From UBA2185 sp964564625 (lineage in GTDB: Bacteria; Desulfobacterota; Syntrophia; Syntrophales; UBA2185): a stretch of DNA of 64,000 bases. Location: contig CAZMBE010000016.1 of NCBI GenBank assembly GCA_964564625.1, positions 1 through 64,000 of the forward strand, written 5' to 3'. The notes beneath the pieces were generated by a model. The model was not told the DNA's origin. It worked only from the letters and a program-made list of their open reading frames with translations, and made no database searches. Positions 27,750-35,796 of the stretch are shown piece after piece. The number at the start of each line of letters is the position of its first letter. Position 1 is the stretch's first letter. Made by a program: the position numbers and the translations under genes.

Positions 27750-27932
27750 TTACCCGGGATTGCATTGATTGACGTCCGGGTCATCAAAGCAGACAGGACA
27801 CAGATAAAGAGGATTGATATTCCCGCATCCCGTCCCGTACACGCTGTAGTTTACGCATTCATTGCAGAGAGGAACGCCGCAGCCGCTGCAGATGAAAACC
27901 GTCTTCTTCTCCTTACACTGGGCACATACCAT
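27750..27932 (-). CDS. Small Cys-rich zinc-finger-like protein with YGTGCGN motif
   Basis: 60 residues with four CxxC-type pairs: VCAQCKEK, ICSGCGVPLCNEC, YGTGCGN, LCPVCFDD. The ATG at 27932 is chosen because GGAGGGATCA lies directly before it; the frame upstream lacks such a site. The likely fold is a B-box or LIM-like zinc module. It resembles the protein at 24082-24288. Confidence 0.72.
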   Translation of the reverse strand: MVCAQCKEKKTVFICSGCGVPLCNECVNYSVYGTGCGNINPLYLCPVCFDDPDVNQCNPG

Positions 27933-28030
27933 GATTGATCCCTCCTGATGATTGTGTTGTATGTGATATGTTGTAAAAATAGGCAGGCTTTGCCGGACCG
28001 AAACTGCGCCATAGTTGCTGACCGATCCGG

Positions 28031-28243
28031 TTAAATGGATTTGATCTTGACTTTGAGAACCAGTATTTGTCCGTCTGTCGGTCCTAATCCAAAGCCATGT
28101 TTTAAAAAGCATTCTTCACAAAGATAACACCAGAGATCCAACTCGGTTCTCGCATTATACCCGGCTACCTTTCCACAGACAAGGCAATTAGGTAATGTAT
28201 CAACTTCTAATTCATCACACCAATCTTTATACAACTCTTTCAT
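28031..28243 (-). CDS. Small CxxC protein, unknown function
   Basis: 70 residues with two CxxC pairs (NCLVCGKVAGYN and LWCYLCEECFLKHGFG) and a beta-rich Lys tail. This is a typical small zinc ribbon. It lies about 100 bases upstream of the YGTGCGN protein gene on the same strand, and both are close to the start side of nothing else, so they may form a tiny operon. Confidence 0.6.
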   Translation of the reverse strand: MKELYKDWCDELEVDTLPNCLVCGKVAGYNARTELDLWCYLCEECFLKHGFGLGPTDGQILVLKVKIKSI

Positions 28244-28406
28244 TCCAGTAACTTCCGCACTTTGTATTATATTTCATCAATCCGGAATTATTCCATCCCC
28301 ACCCTGTAAAGTATAAGGCGGCTCTCTCTTTGTGTCAACCATTTAATAGGTTTCAATCCAGTCTATCGAAAGAGCTCACTTGCAGTAGTTTTTATGCAAG
28401 AATACC

Positions 28407-28439
28407 TAAAAATGAGTGGCACGCCTTACAGCGTGCCAC
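28407..28439 (-). terminator. Terminator of CoA-transferase operon 2
   Basis: A perfect 9-base inverted repeat, GTGGCACGC / GCGTGCCAC, with a 6-base loop. On the minus strand it is followed by TCATTTTTAGG. It lies 20 bases after the beta-subunit stop. Confidence 0.85.
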
Positions 28440-28458
28440 CACAATGACTAAAAAACTC

Positions 28459-29253
28459 TTACGCTTCAACGGTTTTTCCGAGGAAGTACCGTTCCGGATC
28501 AACTTCCGTCACCATCAGCTTCAACTGTTCCTGCGTAGGCAGTGCCATGGGCTTTACATCTGGAGAAATAGTCAGTTTCAGTTCACATCTCTCCTGAATT
28601 CCCTCGACGGATAGGCTGGGATGGTATTCCAAAAGTACCATTTTGTTCGTATTGCCCACATCGAAGCCGAACAACGCGACATCCGTCACCACCCTGTAGG
28701 GGCCCCTGCCATGAACCCCTGCCTTCCACCGGTAATCTTTCGAGCCGTCACCAAAGCCGAGACTGGTGATATAGTACACCTTTTCCCGGAATCTGCGTTT
28801 TTCCAACGCCATAATGGCGATGATCCTGTCGCTGTTTGCCGCCATGGCGCCGGCGCCGCCGCTTCCGGGGAATCTGACCTTCGGCTTCTCATACTCACCG
28901 AAGCAGGTGGAGTTTATATTCCCATATGTATCTATCTCCGCCCCGCCGATGAAGGCATAATCGGACCAGCCTCTCTGCTGTCCCTCAAACACAGCGCACA
29001 ATCCCTTCACCATACAGGAGCGGGTACCCGCCCTGACGTCTCCCACGGAGAGGGGCAAACCCATCCACAGGATTGGGCCGAGGGAACCACCCTCAAAGAT
29101 AAGCGATAAGTTCGGCGCCCAGGTTCGCTGGGCAAAAAGCGAGGCGAGCATGGGCAACCCGGTTCCGACGAAGACGACCGTTTTATCCTCCAGGCATCTC
29201 GCTCCCGTCAAGCAAAGCACTTCAAATGGACCAGCTTTTATTTTTTCTGTCAT
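28459..29253 (-). CDS. CoA-transferase beta subunit, operon 2
   Basis: 264 residues of the same family as 22195-22962, but clearly diverged. The catalytic Glu is kept in LSLIFEGGSLGP, and the substrate-loop FIGGAEIDTYGNINS is conserved. It begins about 28 bases after its alpha subunit. The short C-terminal part ends in YFLGKTVEA. Substrate is unknown. Confidence 0.87.
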   Translation of the reverse strand: MTEKIKAGPFEVLCLTGARCLEDKTVVFVGTGLPMLASLFAQRTWAPNLSLIFEGGSLGPILWMGLPLSVGDVRAGTRSCMVKGLCAVFEGQQRGWSDYAFIGGAEIDTYGNINSTCFGEYEKPKVRFPGSGGAGAMAANSDRIIAIMALEKRRFREKVYYITSLGFGDGSKDYRWKAGVHGRGPYRVVTDVALFGFDVGNTNKMVLLEYHPSLSVEGIQERCELKLTISPDVKPMALPTQEQLKLMVTEVDPERYFLGKTVEA

Positions 29254-29281
29254 TTTACATCCCTCCGAGTATTATTTTCGT

Positions 29282-30508
29282 CTAATCCAGGATTACTCTC
29301 TGTCCCCTCTCGAGATCTCTTGCCTGCGCAAGCCTCTTATAGCCTACCACCGCCAGGAAATCCTCCCACGTGTCGCAATTGTAGAAATACTTGTCGTAGT
29401 ATTTCTTCAGTGCGTCAAGGTTCCCTTCCTTCCTCAATAAGAGGCCTGTAGCTCTCCATTCACGGAGGAAGTCCATGTCAAACCAGTGGTAGCCCCACAC
29501 GGCGCCGGGATACCCTCCATATTTCTGGGGAGAAACGGCATGCACGTGTAAGAATGGAATCAGGGTGAGATTGGGATAATTCCTGATGGCATCATTCGAA
29601 ATCAGTTCCTCGCAGGTAACAATACCGGTGGTGGCTGCTCCGAGTATTTCCTCGCACGTAAGCACCTGCCCGAAGATCCTGCAGTTGCCGTACATGTCTG
29701 CCGCCGTCACATGGGCGATGGCGACATCGGGGTGACAGGCGGGAAGGTTATACACCATTCTACCCGTGAAGGGGCACTTCAGCATGACGCCCCTGTTGGT
29801 CACCTCAAAATCGGCTCCGCCATGGTCTCTCACCGGGATATAGGGAATTCCCATATAGGCGGCCTTGAAGCGCACGGACATACCGTAATTGGTGTAATCA
29901 TCGACTTCGATCATGCCGCTCTGGACGCAGTGGGTCCACATGGGGCCCGACCCGATGACTTCGAACGCCTGCCAGGCAAGTTCCACCCTTTTCACCGACA
30001 CCCGGGAGTCGTCCAGCATCATGGCGCCGAGAAGCCACTCGACGCAGAGAGACTGAGACTGGAACGAGAGCGTCAAGTCCGTGGCCTTGATCGTTTTGTT
30101 GCAGAGGGCCTCTTTCACGATTGTCCAGACAATGGAAAAGGGGCATCGCGTGTTCACGAATCCCGCAACGCCAAGGTTGATCCCCGGTCTGATGAACTTC
30201 TTCACCGCCTCACTCTGCGTCATTCTCTTATCATAGAGAAACTTGTTCTCCTTTGTCTTCAGTGCCCTCGCCTCATCGGGACTGGGTCCCCACCACTCGT
30301 AAGGCCGCTCCTTGCACTTTACCTCGGATATCTTGTAGATATCGGAATGTAATGCCTGCTTCGGATCAGTTGTTTCGGCACCCGCGATACGGTGCTTGCT
30401 CTTGTAGGGTACCTGTCCTGCCACGACATGAACATAGGGCAGCTTGTCTTCATCCGGTTTTTTCCCCAATGGTATACCCACTTCATTAAATCTTTTATCT
30501 AAATCCAT
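29282..30508 (-). CDS. CoA-transferase alpha subunit, operon 2
   Basis: 408 residues, about 60 longer than the operon 1 alpha chain. The extra part is N-terminal (about residues 1-85), before the family start RMTQSEAVKKFIRPGINLGVAGF. Later parts match the alpha family: YMGIPYIPVRDHGGADFEV and PDVAIAHVTAADMYGN. AAGGAGGCTAAGG in the mRNA precedes the ATG. The extension has no motif that I recognise (VHVVAGQVPYKSKHRIAGA). Confidence 0.87.
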   Translation of the reverse strand: MDLDKRFNEVGIPLGKKPDEDKLPYVHVVAGQVPYKSKHRIAGAETTDPKQALHSDIYKISEVKCKERPYEWWGPSPDEARALKTKENKFLYDKRMTQSEAVKKFIRPGINLGVAGFVNTRCPFSIVWTIVKEALCNKTIKATDLTLSFQSQSLCVEWLLGAMMLDDSRVSVKRVELAWQAFEVIGSGPMWTHCVQSGMIEVDDYTNYGMSVRFKAAYMGIPYIPVRDHGGADFEVTNRGVMLKCPFTGRMVYNLPACHPDVAIAHVTAADMYGNCRIFGQVLTCEEILGAATTGIVTCEELISNDAIRNYPNLTLIPFLHVHAVSPQKYGGYPGAVWGYHWFDMDFLREWRATGLLLRKEGNLDALKKYYDKYFYNCDTWEDFLAVVGYKRLAQARDLERGQRVILD

Positions 30509-30779
30509 ACCTTAGCCTCCTTTTGCACGATTTTAACACGCATAGAAAATTAAACCGCTTAACAGTGCTTCCTCTCTGCTGGAAAAACTCCCACCTCCTT
30601 TCACTATTATTGTTTTTCGAGAATCACCTATAATCCTTCCAGTTGCCGATTATCATTAACAAGAGCGATTCTGCTCCCGGGTCTCACAAGAGGGGCGCCA
30701 TCCCCGCCTTTCAGGTCTTGTCTTTCCTACAGAGTGAATGCCTTGCCGGCACATCCATAAGAGGCGTAGAGTTAACCTG
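30509..30779. other. Intergenic stretch upstream of CoA-transferase operon 2
   Basis: About 270 bases that must include the operon 2 promoter. A half Fur-box-like GATTATCATTAAC lies at 30648-30660. No gene is seen. Confidence 0.35.
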
Positions 30780-31400
30780 TGTGGTGTACAACCATGTTAA
30801 GATCGTATCACTTTCGTGACAAGATCCTCAGAGGCATTGACCCGACCGGTTTTTACCCCGTTACTAACATGTGAGGATAGCACCCCACTGGTGGTACCCG
30901 AAAACTTATGGCATTCTTCGCACAAAGATTTGTAACGATGATTAGCCAGTAATGCTCATGGTGTTGTTTTTTCACACATGATAAGATGGAGTGTCTCCTT
31001 TAAAGTCTCCACTTCCATTGTCTTCCTGCCCAAAAGACGCTCCAGCTTCAGAATCTGCTTCTTCAGATCTTTGACTTCCGACACGGGAACAAAATCTTCC
31101 CCAGTTCGAACAGCCAACAGGGCTCCTTCATGGGCGAGCTTGCGCCAGCGAAAAATCTGGTTTGGATGGATCCCATACTTCCGTGCCGCAGCAGAAATAC
31201 TCAACCCCTGCTGCTCCGCCTCCTGCACCATTGCTTTCTTCTCCGCTGCAGACCAACGGCGTCTCCTCTTTTTTACACTGGTAATCACTTCAACAGGAAC
31301 CATAAACACCTTCCCTCTGGTTGTAGTAATATCTGTCAATCTATTCCTACAATTTATTTCCAGATCCAAAGATGTTCGGTCTAAATGGGGTTACTTCACA
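30780..31400 (-). mobile_element. IS3-family (IS2-type) remnant lacking orfB
   Basis: The element holds one OrfA gene (30956-31369). A terminal-repeat-like sequence, TGTGAAGTAACCCC on the minus strand, lies at 31377-31400 just outside the orfA start, as in IS3-family ends. A weaker 26-base relative at 30780-30805 (TGTGGTGTACAACC) may be the other end. No orfB integrase follows, so the element is internally deleted and cannot move by itself. The far boundary is uncertain. Confidence 0.5.
30956..31369 (-). CDS. IS3-family transposase OrfA (orphan)
   Basis: 137 residues. A helix-turn-helix region (RRRWSAAEKKAMVQEAEQQG then SISAAARKYGIHPNQIFRWR) is followed by a leucine-zipper segment (LKKQILKLERLLGRKTMEVE), the usual OrfA layout of IS2-type elements. 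Normally an overlapping orfB would supply the DDE integrase by frameshifting; the downstream 180 bases hold no such sequence. It may still bind DNA and act as an inhibitor. Confidence 0.82.
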   Translation of the reverse strand: MDLEINCRNRLTDITTTRGKVFMVPVEVITSVKKRRRRWSAAEKKAMVQEAEQQGLSISAAARKYGIHPNQIFRWRKLAHEGALLAVRTGEDFVPVSEVKDLKKQILKLERLLGRKTMEVETLKETLHLIMCEKTTP

Positions 31401-31680
31401 CCCTTTTTTAGTGTAACGATATTTTTGAAGATATAAGGATGCTAACTCACCGCTTGTTTGGAAGTGCCGGCATCTTCCGTATAGATAGGCTATTTAGTAA
31501 GATAAGTACCTGAGGAATGCAATGTTGGGATAATATTGGGTTTATATGGGGTAAATCCCAATACTAAGATGATTAAAAAATATGCGTATATTTCAGCAGT
31601 TATAAAAGATTGATTACTTTGACTGAATACTTTACGGAAATTGTGGGGCAATATCCACAAAGTGGGAACTTTGTAAAGTC

Positions 31681-33417
31681 TCATGACAATGAGATCAGGT
31701 AGGCCATAAGAGTTGTATTTTTGTCCTTCAAGCCAAGTTTGTTGCGAATATTATTCCTGTGGAAATCGATTGTTGCGGTCGATGAATTTAATATCTGCGC
31801 TATTTCTTTCGTCGTTTTTCCCACTCTGATGAGATTGGCTATCTGAACCTCACGAGGTGTGAGATTTGCGTATTTCGAGGTCACATTATTTAAAAAGGGA
31901 GAGATGATATCATCAAGATGCGTCTCGATGATATTTATGCAGGCCTTCTGATCCGCATTTAACCGACTATTTTTCAATTTCTCCATATAAGGTAGTATGA
32001 GCTCTCGTACGTTTGATACAATTTTTTGTTCTATTTGCAGTTTATCTCCCTCTCTTTTCCTCAGAAGAACTTCCAACGCGATATTAAGCTCTTCAAGATT
32101 CCGCGACTTGGCCTCCAGTTCATTCTCATGTTTCTTTAACTCGTCCTCCGCGCGTTTGCGCCTGGTAATGTCACGGGCAATCCCCGCAGTGCCGATAATA
32201 TTCCCCTTTTCATCATTGATTGGTGTTTTTATTGTCTCGATCCACATCTCCTTGCCGTTTTTACCCACCAGAGGTTCTTCCACTTGTTTTCGGCTGCCGC
32301 AATCCATAACTCTTCTATCATCTTCTCGGTATTTTTCTGCCAATTCCTCCGGCCAGATATCGAGATCAGTCAGGCCGACAACCTTTTCAGGTATCAGACC
32401 ACACACTTTGCCGAAGGCCTCATTCACCGCGATAAATCTGCCCTCCGCGTCCTTTAGCCAGGCCATATCGGGAATGTTGTCGAGAATGGCCTTCTGCTGT
32501 AAGTGAATTTCATGCGCCGCCTTCTCCGCCCATTTGCGCTTGGTGATATCCATGGCGATCTCCAGCCTTACAATCCGCCCGTCTATCCACTGAATTGCGC
32601 GGTACTGGGTCAGAAACCAAATATCCTGCGCTGCATGATACTGTTCGGTTATATTATAAATACCCGTTGGCTCTCCCTTTGACGTCATTAATTCAGCACT
32701 GGTACAAAAATGACAGGGCCCCGGTTGGTTCTGGATACTCTGCCAACACTTCATTCCAACAATATTCCCAAATATATCCCTCATACGTTTATTGATATAA
32801 AGGACCTCGTGCGTATTCAAGTCAATGACGTATACAGCCTCATTCAACCCTTCGAGTATGTTGAGCAGTTTCACGTGGGCTTCATGAAGCCGCAACTCCG
32901 CAGATACCCTCTCTTTAACTTCCTTTTGCATACACATCGTCGTTTTTGTCAGATCAACTGTACGTTCCACCACCATTTTCTCAAGCCGTGCTTTATACTC
33001 ATTTAAAGCCTCCTCAGCCCTCTTCCGGTCGCTCATATCAGAATACGTCACCACTATCATCCGATCCTGCAGGCTTTCTCCTATTCTCGAAGAGCTCACA
33101 AGGCATATAATGTCATGTCCATCCCTATGACGGCAGGAATATTCCCTGCTGTATGTCCGCTGCTTCTCAAGCGCTGGATAGGCATGTCGCGCGATCTCTT
33201 CGTATTCTTCATCACTCCGGTACAAAATCCGCGTCGTTTCACCTATCAATTCATCCGGTTTCCAACCAAAGACCGATTCCACCGCATGGTTGGCAAAAAT
33301 GATCCGGCGATTCTTCAAGCCGACAACGGCATGAGGTATTGAATCCAGAATGGATGATGATACGGCGTTGATTTCAGTGTGACCCTGTGCAAACACATTA
33401 TCGTTTTCTTCTCTCAT
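31681..33417 (-). CDS. PAS-domain regulator with LuxR-type DNA-binding domain
   Basis: 578 residues with three PAS domains (about 15-125, 175-290, 300-425) joined by helices, then a coiled segment, and a C-terminal LuxR helix-turn-helix (LTPREVQIANLIRVGKTTKEIAQ, about 515-570). No kinase or receiver domain is present, so signals sensed by PAS (redox, gas or small molecules) would act directly on DNA binding. The second PAS holds a Cys/His cluster (GPCHFCTS) that could bind metal. It is divergent from the fur locus. Confidence 0.85.
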   Translation of the reverse strand: MREENDNVFAQGHTEINAVSSSILDSIPHAVVGLKNRRIIFANHAVESVFGWKPDELIGETTRILYRSDEEYEEIARHAYPALEKQRTYSREYSCRHRDGHDIICLVSSSRIGESLQDRMIVVTYSDMSDRKRAEEALNEYKARLEKMVVERTVDLTKTTMCMQKEVKERVSAELRLHEAHVKLLNILEGLNEAVYVIDLNTHEVLYINKRMRDIFGNIVGMKCWQSIQNQPGPCHFCTSAELMTSKGEPTGIYNITEQYHAAQDIWFLTQYRAIQWIDGRIVRLEIAMDITKRKWAEKAAHEIHLQQKAILDNIPDMAWLKDAEGRFIAVNEAFGKVCGLIPEKVVGLTDLDIWPEELAEKYREDDRRVMDCGSRKQVEEPLVGKNGKEMWIETIKTPINDEKGNIIGTAGIARDITRRKRAEDELKKHENELEAKSRNLEELNIALEVLLRKREGDKLQIEQKIVSNVRELILPYMEKLKNSRLNADQKACINIIETHLDDIISPFLNNVTSKYANLTPREVQIANLIRVGKTTKEIAQILNSSTATIDFHRNNIRNKLGLKDKNTTLMAYLISLS

Positions 33418-33538
33418 GGCATCTCTCCAAGGTCAGACCCGCTCCCCGCGAGCAATGAAAGGTGTATTTGGTTTCCTGTTGTTTAAATATCCTTCACTCT
33501 GTCAAAGATCAAGGTCTTTTTTATTGAACTGTTTATGA

Positions 33539-33745
33539 CCATGGGCGAACATAAAGATTGACGCGATGGTTGTCGGTGGGATCGGAGCAGGGGCTCTGAT
33601 GAAACTCAATGCTGACGGGATTAAAGTCTATAAATTGATCAAAGAGACAGTAAAAGAAAACCTGGATCTACTGAAAGACGAAATGCTTCCCGAGCTGACT
33701 TTAAAGTATATATGTGGTCGCCATCAGGGATGCTGTGATCATTGA
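33539..33745 (+). pseudogene. C-terminal remnant of a NifX/NifB-type (dinitrogenase cofactor) protein
   Basis: This frame (opened by a stop at 33536-33538) reads PWANIKIDAMVVGGIGAGAL and onward to a Cys/His tail ending CGRHQGCCDH. That is the second half of the dinitrogenase iron-molybdenum cofactor family with its usual C-x-x-H...C-x-H tail. The N-terminal half is absent and no ribosome site exists. It lies directly upstream of fur, near two intact members at 36287 and 36701. Confidence 0.62.
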
Positions 33746-33827
33746 GAAGAAAGTGCCTATTCACAGATCCAGGTACGCACATCCGTCTATCCGGAATGTC
33801 ATTGCTTATCAGGATTGAAAATAATTC

Positions 33828-33856
33828 TTGACAAAAGCATTGTTTTGATATTTAAT
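33828..33856 (+). promoter_or_regulatory. Sigma-70 promoter of fur
   Basis: A TTGACA (33828-33833), a 17-base spacer and TTTAAT (33851-33856) give a near-consensus promoter. The -10 element overlaps the Fur box at 33854-33878. Confidence 0.7.
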
Positions 33857-33878
33857 GACAATGAAAGCCATTATCATT
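33854..33878 (+). promoter_or_regulatory. Fur box upstream of fur
   Basis: AATGACAATGA-x-x-x-CATTATCATT is an interrupted inverted repeat resembling the Fur consensus. It overlaps the -10 region of the fur promoter, which suggests autorepression. Confidence 0.65.
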
Positions 33879-33893
33879 ATTAGGGAGCCATTC

Positions 33894-34367
33894 ATGAAAC
33901 AGGAATATGGTAAAGGATACCAGTGGTGTCACAGAAAAATCAAGGGTCATGGCTATAGGATAACAATGGGGCGTGAAGCGATATTGGATGTGTTATCCAA
34001 GGCTGACGAACATTTAAGTGCAGAAGATATTTACATGAGAGTACACAAAATTTATCCCAATATCGGATTGACATCGATATACAGGACATTAGACATACTT
34101 GATAGCATAGGCCTGGTGAATAAATTTGATTTTGGCCACGACAGGGCCAGGTACGAATTGGCAGAAAGTGCCAGTGGTAAGCGTCACCACCACCACCTGG
34201 TATGTAATGGCTGTGGTCGCATCATTGATTATACAGATTTTGTTGATGAAGAAGTTGCATTATTGAAAAAAACGGAAGAAGGTTTATCCAAAAAATATAA
34301 ATTTTCGATTACAAACCATCTCATCCAGTTCTACGGTGTATGCGAGAGCTGTAATGAAAGAAAATAG
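33894..34367 (+). CDS. fur: Ferric uptake regulator (Fur family)
   Basis: 157 residues. The N-terminal winged-helix domain (ILDVLSKADEHLSAEDIYMR; GLTSIYRTLDIL) is followed by a dimerisation/metal domain with HHHHLVCNGCGRIIDY and a second CESC pair for structural zinc. With Fe(II) it should bind Fur boxes. AGGGAG precedes the ATG at 33894; the ATG at 33855 lies inside the operator. Three further Fur boxes downstream mark its likely local targets. A PerR or Zur specificity cannot be excluded by sequence, but the FeoAB neighbour favours iron. Confidence 0.88.
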   Translation: MKQEYGKGYQWCHRKIKGHGYRITMGREAILDVLSKADEHLSAEDIYMRVHKIYPNIGLTSIYRTLDILDSIGLVNKFDFGHDRARYELAESASGKRHHHHLVCNGCGRIIDYTDFVDEEVALLKKTEEGLSKKYKFSITNHLIQFYGVCESCNERK

Positions 34368-34387
34368 CTAAATTTTTTTCAAAAGAA

Positions 34388-34406
34388 ATGATAATGATTA
34401 CCATTT
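34388..34406 (+). promoter_or_regulatory. Fur box
   Basis: GATAATGATTACCATTT fits the Fur consensus GATAATGATAATCATTATC closely. It lies 21 bases after fur and about 135 bases before the gene at 34540. Confidence 0.6.
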
Positions 34407-34539
34407 ACGCATACTTTCAAAGAGATCAATAGAGTGAAGCATCTCGCCTGCAGGCGGGATATTCTGGCAGTTTTGTAAATTTTAATGAAAAAGTCCTGAG
34501 AAAAGGGGCCAGAATATAATTTGTTAATGAGGTTTCAGT

Positions 34540-34836
34540 ATGCTTCCATCTTTACATATTTCCGGTCAGGGTAACCGCCGAGCCAGAGGAGGCACTGTGG
34601 GCGGTTCCAGTAGCCTTGTCAGATGGGTCCGAGCAGGATTGATCATCCTGGGCGCGATCGGGACTGTTTTTGGTACACCGTCAAGACCTGAGCTTTCTCT
34701 GGACGAAGAAAAGGAAACACTGAAAATGAAGGCTTCACACCTCAGGAAACAACTCGCAGAAATTGAAAGCCGTATAGCGACACTTGAAAGTGAAACCGAA
34801 TTAAAGGTGAGCGAAGGTAAAGGAAATCCTGAATAG
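34540..34836 (+). CDS. DUF5320-like small membrane/coiled-coil protein
   Basis: 98 residues. A Gly/Arg-rich head and one hydrophobic segment (LIILGAIGTVFG) are followed by a coiled coil (DEEKETLKMKASHLRKQL...) that matches the C-terminal helix of DUF5320 proteins such as 35797-36162. Thus it looks like a DUF5320 relative with a replaced N-terminus. Its last 37 codons are the ancestor or sister of the fragment at 35282-35392. Function is not known. Confidence 0.55.
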   Translation: MLPSLHISGQGNRRARGGTVGGSSSLVRWVRAGLIILGAIGTVFGTPSRPELSLDEEKETLKMKASHLRKQLAEIESRIATLESETELKVSEGKGNPE

Positions 34837-34991
34837 AAAAACCCGGATTGAGCCCGAGGGTGGAAATGAGGACGTATATGATTAAACCATATATTTAATT
34901 TCCATGGACAATTATTTTTTTCTCTCATGATGAAAATGATTGTCATTAACAATGAGAAAAAGGAGGGAATGTCATGATGAGAGCACAAGGA
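34726..34991 (+). repeat. Imperfect tandem duplication, unit 1
   Basis: About 266 bases covering the coiled-coil end of the 34540 gene, the Fur box and the first codons of the 34974 gene. It matches 35282-35550 at roughly 85-90% by eye. Confidence 0.85.
34932..34950 (+). promoter_or_regulatory. Fur box
   Basis: GAAAATGATTGTCATTAAC fits the Fur consensus and lies 24 bases before the start at 34974. It is inside duplicated unit 1. Confidence 0.75.
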
Positions 34992-35276
34992 CTGGACACT
35001 TCGACAAGGAAAATTTTTACGACGAGGGGGGACGTCTTTATACACCTATTCTCTGAATTATCCGGTGAACCCAAAGAACGCATAGCTGAAATGTTGAACG
35101 TTATAAAAGGCTCCATTCCCCCCGAACTGCAAAGATTTGATGAAGAAATCTCGGACACCGAAGCCGAACAAATGCTTGATGAATTGATGCAAGATAAAAA
35201 GGCCATACTTAATTGGTTCTTTGAAGGTTATCGTAGTTTTCTTTTGTGTACCCGAATGCAGCAGGCTGATACTTGA
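34974..35276 (+). CDS. Unrecognised small helical protein, paralogue of 40817-41074
   Basis: 100 residues, helical and acidic. It shares most of its sequence with the protein at 40817: TRGDVFI, LSGEPKE, AEMLNVIK, RFDEEISDTEAE, ILNWF and FLLC-R-MQ. AAGGAGGG precedes the ATG. Both copies lie in this iron locus, one at each end of the ORP-like genes, and this one follows a Fur box. No family is recognised. Confidence 0.7.
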   Translation: MMRAQGLDTSTRKIFTTRGDVFIHLFSELSGEPKERIAEMLNVIKGSIPPELQRFDEEISDTEAEQMLDELMQDKKAILNWFFEGYRSFLLCTRMQQADT

Positions 35277-35281
35277 GTACA

Positions 35282-35392
35282 ATGAAGTCTTCGCACCTCA
35301 GGAAGCAGCTCGCAGAAATTGAAAGCCGTATATCGACACTTGAAGGTGAACCGGAATTAAAGGTGAGCGAGTATAAAGGAAACACTGAATAG
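35282..35392 (+). pseudogene. Coiled-coil gene fragment from the tandem duplication
   Basis: 36 codons that reproduce the end of the 34540 gene (KQLAEIESRISTLEG) with several substitutions. It has an ATG but no ribosome site and starts only 6 bases after the previous stop. It was carried along by the duplication and is probably not expressed usefully. Confidence 0.6.
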
Positions 35393-35487
35393 CAAAACCC
35401 GGATTGAGCCCAAGGGTGGAAATGAGGACGTATATGATTGAACAATACATTTAATTTTTAGGGACAATTATTTTTTTCTCTCATGAT

Positions 35488-35506
35488 GAAAATGATTGTC
35501 ATTAAC
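35488..35506 (+). promoter_or_regulatory. Fur box
   Basis: The same GAAAATGATTGTCATTAAC as at 34932-34950, 26 bases before the start at 35533. Confidence 0.75.
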
Positions 35507-35532
35507 AATGAGAAAAAAGGGGGGTGAATGTC

Positions 35533-35751
35533 ATGATGAGAGTACAAGGAAAGGACATTTGGAGACTGAATACCACACCGGGTCGTAGCGAAGGTTATTG
35601 TACCTTTTGTTACATGGGTGCGAGACCGTCGCGCAAGCACTGGAGACACTGGCTCTATCTCGGTTATCCGGTTTATGGCTGGTGGGGAGTCGGCTCACGT
35701 CCGGAGAAAGAAGTAAATGAAGCAGAAGACGAAGAAGATATTTTTTACTAA
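35533..35751 (+). CDS. Small Trp/Tyr-rich protein after a Fur box
   Basis: 72 residues. The start is set by analogy with 34974, whose first codons are nearly the same (MMRVQGKD vs MMRAQGLD). The middle has a CTFC pair and an aromatic-rich segment (KHWRHWLYLGYPVYGWWG), and the end is very acidic (NEAEDEEDIFY). Acidic and Cys-bearing tails could bind iron, but that is only a guess. The family is not recognised. Confidence 0.6.
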   Translation: MMRVQGKDIWRLNTTPGRSEGYCTFCYMGARPSRKHWRHWLYLGYPVYGWWGVGSRPEKEVNEAEDEEDIFY

Positions 35752-35755
35752 TGAT

Positions 35756-35774
35756 TAAAATGATTATCATTAAC
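35756..35774 (+). promoter_or_regulatory. Fur box
   Basis: TAAAATGATTATCATTAAC fits the Fur consensus and lies 22 bases before the DUF5320 gene start, right after the preceding stop. Confidence 0.75.
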
Positions 35775-35796
35775 AATCAGAAAGGAGGTGAACAGT

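Larger units (their letters stand above)
35282..35550 (+). repeat. Imperfect tandem duplication, unit 2
   Basis: About 269 bases matching 34726-34991. It again ends in a Fur box, ribosome site and ATGATGAGAG start, but the gene fused downstream (35533-35751) is different. Confidence 0.85.

Noticed and set aside
30648..30660. Fur box upstream of CoA-transferase operon 2
   Set aside because: Only a half site, GATTATCATTAAC, is present; the left arm does not fit.
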